NCBI RefSeq assembly: GCF_029382225.1
Contig: NZ_JARLTC010000007.1
Span: 1-64,000, forward strand
Direction of reading: 5' to 3'
Length of the DNA: 64,000 nt
DNA from: Spongiactinospora sp. TRM90649
Lineage (GTDB): Bacteria; Actinomycetota; Actinomycetes; Streptosporangiales; Streptosporangiaceae
Below are positions 57,713 to 64,000 of the stretch, piece after piece (position 1 is the first letter of the stretch; each line of letters starts with the position of its first letter). Both the position numbers and the translations under genes were made by a program. Below the pieces are notes generated by a model. It did no database searches and had not been told where the DNA came from. It saw nothing but the letters and a program-made list of their open reading frames with translations.

Positions 57713-58357
57713 GTGGTGTCTGAGAGTTCGTCACGTGATGTGCGGTTGCGGCGCTATTGGGATGGTCAGGCGGGTACCTACGATCGGCGGATCGCGTTCG
57801 CCGAAGAGCGGTTCTTCGGCGACACCCGGCCGTGGTTGTGTGGGCAGGCGGTCGGGGAGGTGCTGGAGATCGCGGTCGGGACCGGGCTGAATCTGCCGCA
57901 CTATCCGGAGGATGTCCAGGTCACCGGGGTGGAGTGGAGTTCCTCGATGCTGGAGGTGGCCCGGCGGCGGGCCCGTGAGCTCGGACGGCAGGCCGTCCTG
58001 GAGCAGGGCGACGCGCGTGAGCTGTGCTTCCCCGACGGAAGCTTCGACACGGTCGTGTGCACGTTCGCGCTGTGCGGGATCCCCTCCCCCCGCACGGCCT
58101 TCGCCGAGATGACCCGCGTCCTGCGCCCCGGCGGGCTGCTCCTGCTGGCCGACCACGTGGGTTCGACGGTCTGGCCGGTATGGGCGTTGCAGGCGTTGAT
58201 GGACGCGTTCTCGGTGCCGACGAGCGGGGAGCACTTCCGCCGCCGCCCGCTGCGGTGGGTGCGGGCGGCGGGGTTCGACGTCACGCGGCACGAGCGGTTC
58301 AAGCTCGGCATCATCGAACGTCTCGCCGCCCGCAAACCGGGCATGGTCATTCCTTAG
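57713..58357 (+). CDS. Class I SAM-dependent methyltransferase
   Basis: 214-residue methyltransferase: motif I VLEIAVGTGLNLPHYP, acidic motif VEWSSSMLEVA, motif post-II FDTVVCTFALCGIP and LRPGGLLLLADHV. Closest in pattern to phosphatidylethanolamine N-methyltransferase/UbiE-like enzymes. GTG at 57713 or 57716. Divergent from DinB with only 68 bases between starts. Confidence 0.85.
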   Translation: MVSESSSRDVRLRRYWDGQAGTYDRRIAFAEERFFGDTRPWLCGQAVGEVLEIAVGTGLNLPHYPEDVQVTGVEWSSSMLEVARRRARELGRQAVLEQGDARELCFPDGSFDTVVCTFALCGIPSPRTAFAEMTRVLRPGGLLLLADHVGSTVWPVWALQALMDAFSVPTSGEHFRRRPLRWVRAAGFDVTRHERFKLGIIERLAARKPGMVIP

Positions 58358-59967
58358 AAGGAGTTCCAGAAGCGGCAGCGGTGCTCACGGCACAGATCGG
58401 TGCGGCGGATGCCGGAGGGGCCGGGGGCCAGGCGCTGGACGGCCGGCTCCCCCGCGTCCACGGCGGGCCAGTACGGCGTGCCCGGCCCGTTCGGGTCGCC
58501 GGTCCTGGCGAACCGGCTCCAGTAGGCGATCATCGTGTCGGACAGCCGGGCCTGGGCCGGTGACAGGGTCCGCCCGGCGAAGTAGTCGGCCGCGAAGAGG
58601 TACTGCAGCTCGGAGGCGTGGAACGCGCCGGTCGGGAAGCTCGGCACCACAGGGGTGCCGGACACCCACGGGGCCCCGCGATCGGCGAACTCGTAGGCGT
58701 AGGTCGGCACCTTGGCGGCGAGCAGCCGGTTGGTCTCGACGGCGGGAGTCGCCCAGAGGTGGTCGGTCATGACGGACTGCATGGCGGCGCCCGCCCGGCT
58801 CGTCCCAGGCTCGCCATAGTTGTCCAGGGGGTAGCGGGCCAGCACCCGATCTGCGGCCTGGTCGCCGAAGTAGGCGCGGATCCCCCGCACGTAGCCGTCG
58901 TCGGTCAGCGGCGGCGCGCCCGCCAGTTCCTGGCCGAAGGTGACGTGCTCGTCGCGGGTGATGCCGTGCATCACCGGCACCCGGTTGAAGCGGCCGGCGG
59001 CGAAGGCCGTGGCGGGGTCGCGGGGCAGCAGCGGGCCGCCGATCACGGGCGCGAACTCGTTCTGGCTGTGCGCGAGCAGTTCGGCGGGGGACTTGGCACG
59101 CAGGCAGGCGGCCACGGCGGCGGGGGAGGCCGCGGGGCAACCCAGGCGTTCGGCGGTGGCTTCGCCGTGGCGGTAGGCCTGGGCCCTGGGGCGGGGGAGC
59201 CAGCTCCAGCCGGCGGGCCAGCGGGCCATCGTGCACGGGGCGCTCTGCACGATGGCCCGCTGGAACAGGCCGGCCGAGCCCGGTGAGATGAGATGGGCGC
59301 AGGCGCTCGCGCCGCCGGCCGACTCCCCCGCCACCGTGACGTTGCCGGGGTCGCCGCCGAAGGAGGCGGCGTTGCGGCGGACCCAGCGCAGCGCCGCCCG
59401 CTGGTCCTCGATGCCGAAGTTGCCGGACAGGTTCTCGGCGTTCCCGCCGTCCAGCGCGGGATGGGCCAGGTAGCCGAAGACGCCGAGCCGGTAGTTGACG
59501 GTGACCACGACGGCGTCGCCCCGGACGGCGAGCCGGTCCGCGCCGTACATGTCGCCCGAGCCGTTCCGGAAGCCCCCGCCGTGCAGCCAGACGATCACCG
59601 GCCGGGGACGGGCGCTCGCCCGGCGCGGGGTGGTCACGTTCAGGTAGAGGCAGTCCTCGCTCAGGCTTCGTTTCTCCCCCAGCATCCCGGCGGTCTGCGC
59701 GCAGGCGGGGCCGGGCCGGGTGGCGTCGCGCCGTCCGGCCCACGGGACGGCGGGCCGCGGCGAGGCCCACCGCAGCTCGCCGACCGGGGGAGCCGCGTAC
59801 GGGATCCCCGAGAAGGAACGGTGGTCATCGGCGACGACGCCCTGTAAGCGCCCGCCGTCGGTGGTTACCAGGGCGCCCCGGTCGGCGGTGGCCGACGCCA
59901 CCCCGGTCGTCAGTGCGAGTGACAGGCCAAGCCCGGCGGCGACCGCCGCGCGCGAACGAATCATCAT
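58354..59967 (-). CDS. Secreted type-B carboxylesterase
   Basis: 537-residue carboxylesterase/lipase with signal peptide (MMIRSRAAVAAGLGLSLALT, cleavage near ASA-TA). Oxyanion-hole VIVWLHGGGFRNG, nucleophile Ser in VAGESAGGAS, and the EDCLYLNV disulfide motif are present; the catalytic acid is in the MHGITRDEH region and the His in the C-terminal part. Overlaps the methyltransferase end by 4 bases on the opposite strand. Confidence 0.88.
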   Translation of the reverse strand: MMIRSRAAVAAGLGLSLALTTGVASATADRGALVTTDGGRLQGVVADDHRSFSGIPYAAPPVGELRWASPRPAVPWAGRRDATRPGPACAQTAGMLGEKRSLSEDCLYLNVTTPRRASARPRPVIVWLHGGGFRNGSGDMYGADRLAVRGDAVVVTVNYRLGVFGYLAHPALDGGNAENLSGNFGIEDQRAALRWVRRNAASFGGDPGNVTVAGESAGGASACAHLISPGSAGLFQRAIVQSAPCTMARWPAGWSWLPRPRAQAYRHGEATAERLGCPAASPAAVAACLRAKSPAELLAHSQNEFAPVIGGPLLPRDPATAFAAGRFNRVPVMHGITRDEHVTFGQELAGAPPLTDDGYVRGIRAYFGDQAADRVLARYPLDNYGEPGTSRAGAAMQSVMTDHLWATPAVETNRLLAAKVPTYAYEFADRGAPWVSGTPVVPSFPTGAFHASELQYLFAADYFAGRTLSPAQARLSDTMIAYWSRFARTGDPNGPGTPYWPAVDAGEPAVQRLAPGPSGIRRTDLCREHRCRFWNSF

Positions 59968-60078
59968 GTCTCCCCGTACGCCTGTTCAATACGGGGCTCA
60001 CTCTTTCAACGCCCACCTGGGAAGACATTGAGGGCAGCCACCCGGATCATCCCCCTGCCGGCCCTACCCCGGCGCGGG

Positions 60079-61296
60079 TCACTCGTCGCCGCGAAGCTGC
60101 GTGTCGGAGCCCGCGAGCTGCTCCGCCTCGGTCTCCTTCATCCGCACCAGGCCGTCCACGACCTTGCCGATCACCCACGTGACGACGAAGACGTAGACGC
60201 CCACCGCGATGATGGCCACGAGCTGTTTGCCCAGCAGCGCGATCGACCCGCCGTAGAACAGGCCCTTGGTGGTGCTGCCGGTCATCCCGGTGGCGAACAG
60301 GCCGATCAGGAGCGTGCCGACGATGCCCGCCGCGCCGTGCACGCCGACCACGTCGAGGGTGTCGTCGTATCCGAGCACCAGTTTCCACTCCACCGCGAAG
60401 GACACCACGACGGCCGCGAGGATGCCGATGACCAGCGCGCCCTCCGGGTTCACATACGCGCAGGAGGGGGTGATCGCGACGAGTCCGGCCAGGGCGCCGG
60501 TGGCCGAGCCGAGCCGGGTGAACGAGCGGGCCCGGAGCCATTCCATGACCAGCCAGGTCAGCATGCCCGCCGCGCCGGCGATCATCGTGCTGAGGAAGGC
60601 GTTGACGGCGACCCGGCCGTCGGCCATGGCCGAGCCGCCGTTGAAGCCGAACCAGCCGAACCAGAGCAGCGCGAGGCCCAGCATGACGAACGGGATGTTG
60701 CTGGGCTGCGGCGGCTCCTTGCGCCGGAAGCGGATGCCGGGGCCGAGCGCGATCGCCAGGGCGAGTCCGGACATGCCGGAGTTGAGCTCGACGACCAGGC
60801 CGCCCGCGAAGTCGAGCACGCCCCACTTGTTGATCCAGCCGCCGGTGTCGAACACCCAGTGCGCGACCGGGAAGTAGACCAGGATCACCCAGACGATCGA
60901 GAACAGGATCCACGGCCCGAGCCGTACCCGCCCGGCGACCGATCCGCTGATCAGCGCGACGGTGATGATCGCGAAGGTGAGCTGGAAGAGCGCGAACGCG
61001 TAGGTCGGCACCTGGCCGTGCAGCATGCTGGGGGTGATGTCGGCGAACCGCAGGTCACCCCACCCGATCAGCCCCAGGCCGCCGACGTCGGGGCCGAAGA
61101 CGATCCCGTAGCCGAACGCGAACCACAGGATCGTGACCAGGCTGATCGAGACGAAGCTCATGAAGAGCATGGTCAGCACGTTCTTCGCGCGGACCATCCC
61201 GCCGTAGAAGAACGCCAGGCCGGGCGTCATGAGGAGCACCATGGCGGTGCTGACCAGCACCCACGCGGAGTCGCCGGTGTTCAAGCCGGTCGGCAT
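60079..61296 (-). CDS. amt: Ammonium transporter
   Basis: 405-residue Amt/MEP/Rh-family channel with 11 membrane segments. Family motifs DSAWVLVSTAMVLLMTPGLAFFYGG at the start, GFNGGSAMADGRVAVNAF, and the signature DDTLDVVGVHGAAGIVGTLLIG with a pore His. A charged C-terminal tail follows. Pore twin histidines and the cytoplasmic tail suggest normal regulation by GlnK, but no glnK gene follows here. Confidence 0.93.
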   Translation of the reverse strand: MPTGLNTGDSAWVLVSTAMVLLMTPGLAFFYGGMVRAKNVLTMLFMSFVSISLVTILWFAFGYGIVFGPDVGGLGLIGWGDLRFADITPSMLHGQVPTYAFALFQLTFAIITVALISGSVAGRVRLGPWILFSIVWVILVYFPVAHWVFDTGGWINKWGVLDFAGGLVVELNSGMSGLALAIALGPGIRFRRKEPPQPSNIPFVMLGLALLWFGWFGFNGGSAMADGRVAVNAFLSTMIAGAAGMLTWLVMEWLRARSFTRLGSATGALAGLVAITPSCAYVNPEGALVIGILAAVVVSFAVEWKLVLGYDDTLDVVGVHGAAGIVGTLLIGLFATGMTGSTTKGLFYGGSIALLGKQLVAIIAVGVYVFVVTWVIGKVVDGLVRMKETEAEQLAGSDTQLRGDE

Positions 61297-61377
61297 CGCC
61301 CACCCTCGATTCGTCGTCCACGGGGGGCGTCACCCTGTGAGTATGAACCGCGCCGATCAGCACAAAACCATCCATGA

Positions 61378-61399
61378 ACCCGGGTTGCCGCAACCGGGT
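61378..61399 (-). terminator. Hairpin after the GH65 gene
   Basis: ACCCGGTTGC and GCAACCCGGGT pair around a single central base, with one bulged G. It lies 14 bases after the stop of the GH65 gene on the minus strand and is followed by a T-rich stretch (GGTTTTGTG), consistent with a weak terminator. Confidence 0.5.
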
Positions 61400-61412
61400 A
61401 CAGCCGTTGGCC

Positions 61413-63776
61413 TCAGCGTGCCCAGGCCGTACGGCGGGCCTCCGGCGCGCGTCCCGGCGGCTGGCTGATCGGCTCGCCGGGCTCCGGCGCGGGCGGGTTG
61501 GGCCGGGTGACCGGCTCCTCGCCCAGGCCGAACGGCGTGCCGTGGTGCTTCACCGTGACCGGCGGCCCCTCGTGGAGCCGGTAGGTCGTCGTGTCGCCGT
61601 CCACGACGACGCAGACCAGGCTGTCGCGGTACCGCAGCCGGAAGGACAGCCGGGTGAGGTCCGGCGGCAGCCTGGGGGCGAAGCACAGCCGGCCCTGTTC
61701 CGGACGCATCCCGCCGAACCCGGCGACCAGCGAGATCCAGATCCCGGCCAGCGAGGCCATGTGCAGCCCGTTGACCGTGGTGTTCTGCAGGTCGGCGAGG
61801 TCCATCATGGCCGCCTCGCCGAGGTAGCGGTAGGCGAGGCTGAGATGCCCGACCTCGGCGGCGATCACCGCCTGGGTGCAGGCGGACAGCGACGAGTCGC
61901 GCACCGTCAGGGCCTCGTAGTAGGCGAAGTTGCGGGCCTTCTGCTCGGGGGTGAAGGCGTCGCCGCGCAGGTGCATGGCCAGCACGAGATCGGCCTGTTT
62001 GACCACCTGGCGGCGGTAGAGGTCGAAGTAGGGGAAGTGCAGCAGCAGCGGGTACTGGTCAGGGCGGGTGGCCGCGAAGTCCCAGCGCGCGTGCCGGGTG
62101 AATCCCTCGCTCTGCTGATGCACGCCGAGATGGTCGTCGAAGATCACGGTCATCGCGTCGGCCGCGTCCCGCCAGTCGGCCAGCTCCGGTTCGTCGACCC
62201 CGAGTTCCTCGGCCCGGCGGGGGTGGCGTTCGGCGGCGGCGGCCGCGTCGCGCAGGTTCCGCTGGGCCATCAGGTTGGTGTAGAGGTTGTCGTCGGCGAT
62301 GGCGCTGTACTCGTCGGGGCCGGTCACGCCGTCGATGTGGAACCGGCCGTCGGTGTGGTGATGGCCGAGCGAGGACCACAGCCGTGCGGTGCCGACCAGC
62401 AGCGGCAGGCCGGTGTCGCGCTCGAACTGGGCGTCTCCGGTGGCCTCGACGTACTCCGAGACGGCGTGCGCGATGTCGGCGTTGACGTGGAACGCGGCGG
62501 TTCCGGCCGGCCAGTAGCCGGAGCCCTCCTGGCCGTTGATGGTCCGCCAGGGGAAGGCGGTGCCGGACAGGCCGAGCTGCCCGGCGCGGGCCCGCGCCGG
62601 GTCCATGGTGGATTTCCGCCAGGACAGCACGTCGGCGGCGGCCCTCGGGTGGGTGTGGGTGAGCACGGGGAGCACGAAGGTCTCGGTGTCCCAGAAGGCG
62701 TGGCCGTCGTAGCCGGAGCCGGTCAGCCCCTTGCCGGGGATGGGGCGGTTCTCCAGCCGCGCGGCCGACTGGAGCAGGTGGAACAGCCCGAACCGGACGG
62801 CCTGCTGCACCTCGGGATCGCCCTCGATCTCGACGTCCGCGCCCTGCCAGAACGTGTCGAGGAAGCCGCGCTGGTCGGCGCACAGGCCGTCCCAGCCGGC
62901 CAGCCGCGCCGCCGCCAGTGCCGCGACGACCTGGTCGTGCATGGCGGCCCGGGAGCGCTGCGCCGACCACCCGTAGGAGAACAGCTTGACCAGCCGCAGC
63001 TTCCCGCCGGGCGGGAGGCGCGTGGTGACGGTGACCCGGCTGACGTCGCCTGCGCCCTCCGCCTCGACCCGGGTCTGCTCGGGGCCGTCCACCTCGTGAC
63101 GCATCGCGGCGGCCACCCGCAGGCCGCTGGCCCGGGTGCGGTGGACCATGATCGCGATGCCGTCCGTGGCCGAGATGTTCTCCTCCAGGACCAGCGGCGA
63201 CCCCAGGGCGGCGGCGGCCCTGGGGTCGCCGTCCGCGGCCTGGCGGGTCTCGTTGGCGACCAGTTCGGACTGCACGACCACGCTGCGGGGGTGTTCCATC
63301 GCCTCGACCTCGTAGCGGATGGCGGCCACCGCGCGGTGCGTGAAGGAGACCAGGCGGGTGGACGTGACGCGCACCCGGCCGCCGGTCGGTGAGCTCCAGT
63401 CGACCTTGCGGGTGAGGATCCCGGTTCGCAGGTCGAGGGTCCGCTCGTGCTGGTGCAGGGTGCCGTACCGCAGGTCGAACGGCTCGTCGTCGACCAGCAG
63501 CCGGATGATCTTGCCGTTGGTGACGTTCACCACCGTCTGACCGGATTCGGGATAGCCGTACCCGGCCTCCGCGTACGGCAGCGGCCGCAGCTCGTAGAAC
63601 CCGTTGAGGTACGTGCCCGGCTCCCCGCACGGCTCGCCCTCCTCGAAGGTCCCCCGTAGCCCGATGTGCCCGTTGGACAGCGCGAACAGCGACTCGGCCT
63701 GGCACAGGACGCCGAGGTCCAGGTGGGACTCGGTCAGCGTCCACGGTTCCACCGCGAAGGCCGGATGCTGGATCAT
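61413..63776 (-). CDS. GH65 disaccharide phosphorylase/hydrolase
   Basis: 787-residue glycoside hydrolase family 65 protein, full length for the family. N-terminal beta-sandwich (SNGHIGLRGTFEEGEP), linker, then the helical barrel with HAFWDTETFVLPVL, FPWRTINGQEG and the catalytic-acid region VTGPDEYSAIADDNLYTN (Glu in GPDEY). C-terminal beta domain ends the chain. Family members phosphorolyse maltose, trehalose or kojibiose to beta-glucose 1-phosphate. The next gene upstream encodes a beta-phosphoglucomutase-like HAD, which fits. Confidence 0.9.
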   Translation of the reverse strand: MIQHPAFAVEPWTLTESHLDLGVLCQAESLFALSNGHIGLRGTFEEGEPCGEPGTYLNGFYELRPLPYAEAGYGYPESGQTVVNVTNGKIIRLLVDDEPFDLRYGTLHQHERTLDLRTGILTRKVDWSSPTGGRVRVTSTRLVSFTHRAVAAIRYEVEAMEHPRSVVVQSELVANETRQAADGDPRAAAALGSPLVLEENISATDGIAIMVHRTRASGLRVAAAMRHEVDGPEQTRVEAEGAGDVSRVTVTTRLPPGGKLRLVKLFSYGWSAQRSRAAMHDQVVAALAAARLAGWDGLCADQRGFLDTFWQGADVEIEGDPEVQQAVRFGLFHLLQSAARLENRPIPGKGLTGSGYDGHAFWDTETFVLPVLTHTHPRAAADVLSWRKSTMDPARARAGQLGLSGTAFPWRTINGQEGSGYWPAGTAAFHVNADIAHAVSEYVEATGDAQFERDTGLPLLVGTARLWSSLGHHHTDGRFHIDGVTGPDEYSAIADDNLYTNLMAQRNLRDAAAAAERHPRRAEELGVDEPELADWRDAADAMTVIFDDHLGVHQQSEGFTRHARWDFAATRPDQYPLLLHFPYFDLYRRQVVKQADLVLAMHLRGDAFTPEQKARNFAYYEALTVRDSSLSACTQAVIAAEVGHLSLAYRYLGEAAMMDLADLQNTTVNGLHMASLAGIWISLVAGFGGMRPEQGRLCFAPRLPPDLTRLSFRLRYRDSLVCVVVDGDTTTYRLHEGPPVTVKHHGTPFGLGEEPVTRPNPPAPEPGEPISQPPGRAPEARRTAWAR

Positions 63777-63785
63777 CGTGCCCGC

Positions 63786-64000
63786 TCACTCCTCCGGCAG
63801 CAGGTCGGCGAGGTCGCCGACCACGAGGTCCGCGCCGTGCTCGCGCAGGGCGTCGGCGTGCCCGGCGCGGTCCACGCCGACGACGCGGGCGAAATGCCCG
63901 GCGCGGCCCGCCTCGACCCCGGCGAGCGCGTCCTCGAACACGGCCGCCTGCGCGGCCGTCAGCCCGAGCGCCTCGGCGGCGGCGAGGTACATGTCGGGGG
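63786..64000 (-). CDS. Beta-phosphoglucomutase-like HAD phosphatase (partial, runs off window)
   Basis: Only the C-terminal 70 codons are in the window. They read [26 protein letters not shown], the HAD motif IV region ([14 protein letters not shown]), then [13 protein letters not shown] and [11 protein letters not shown], characteristic of beta-phosphoglucomutase. Stop at 63786 is 9 bases upstream of the GH65 start, so the two are one operon converting beta-glucose 1-phosphate to glucose 6-phosphate. The start lies beyond position 64000. Confidence 0.85.
   Translation of the reverse strand, partial: PDMYLAAAEALGLTAAQAAVFEDALAGVEAGRAGHFARVVGVDRAGHADALREHGADLVVGDLADLLPEE

Overview
This is a high-GC actinomycete window. 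The GC bias, lipoprotein and Tat exporters, F420-type LLM oxidoreductases, ROK and TetR regulators, and a trypco2/NB-ARC/WD40 conflict system all fit a filamentous actinomycete (Streptosporangiales or Streptomycetales-like). The species cannot be fixed from the sequence alone. No tRNA, rRNA or CRISPR array was seen.

Region 1 (about 98-22026) is the most interesting part: a candidate ribosomal-peptide (RiPP) metallophore locus. It has a 34-residue precursor peptide, a fused YcaO cyclodehydratase, a SagB-type azoline dehydrogenase, an LLM flavin/F420 oxidoreductase, MATE and MFS exporters and a heterodimeric exporter-fold ABC pair. It also has three separate metallophore-type importers (lipoprotein, FecCD permease, ATPase) and an FhuF-like [2Fe-2S] reductase. 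Three transcription units are apparent: a plus unit 98-5501, a minus unit 15491-7104 and a minus unit 22026-15554. Two kinds of metal-related regulation are visible: a cobalamin riboswitch (15341-15491), and palindromes matching the nickel regulator Nur consensus in front of the precursor (one box) and the third importer operon (two abutting boxes). Together these point to nickel/cobalt rather than iron as the metal. That is an inference, but it can be tested.

Region 2 (5520-7003) holds an ECF sigma factor and a small membrane protein; a paralogue of the latter lies at 35824, beside copper-handling genes. Region 3 (22.2-35.7 kb) is accessory DNA: an IS3 remnant, a trypco2/trypsin/NB-ARC/21-WD40 conflict operon, a divergent radical SAM gene, a diiron-oxidase-like gene, several truncated or frameshifted genes (NB-ARC, molybdopterin oxidoreductase, hydrolase::TetR chimera), a glycosyltransferase, a CDGSH protein, an SDR and an autoregulated-looking TetR gene.

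Region 4 (35.8-40.4 kb) is a copper/heme group: PCu(A)C chaperone, Tat-exported Dyp peroxidase and PepSY membrane protein. Region 5 (40.4-43.5 kb) looks like a decayed peptide-export locus: ATP-grasp remnant, small membrane protein and C39-peptidase ABC transporter. Region 6 (43.5-46.9 kb) has regulators and small membrane proteins. Region 7 (46.8-54.5 kb) is a sugar-utilisation locus: binding protein, a single-chain fusion of both permeases, aldose epimerase, SDR and two tandem ROK regulators. Region 8 (54.7-64 kb) is mixed metabolism: MarR regulator, LLM, DinB, methyltransferase, carboxylesterase, ammonium transporter, GH65 phosphorylase and the end of a beta-phosphoglucomutase gene that runs off the window.
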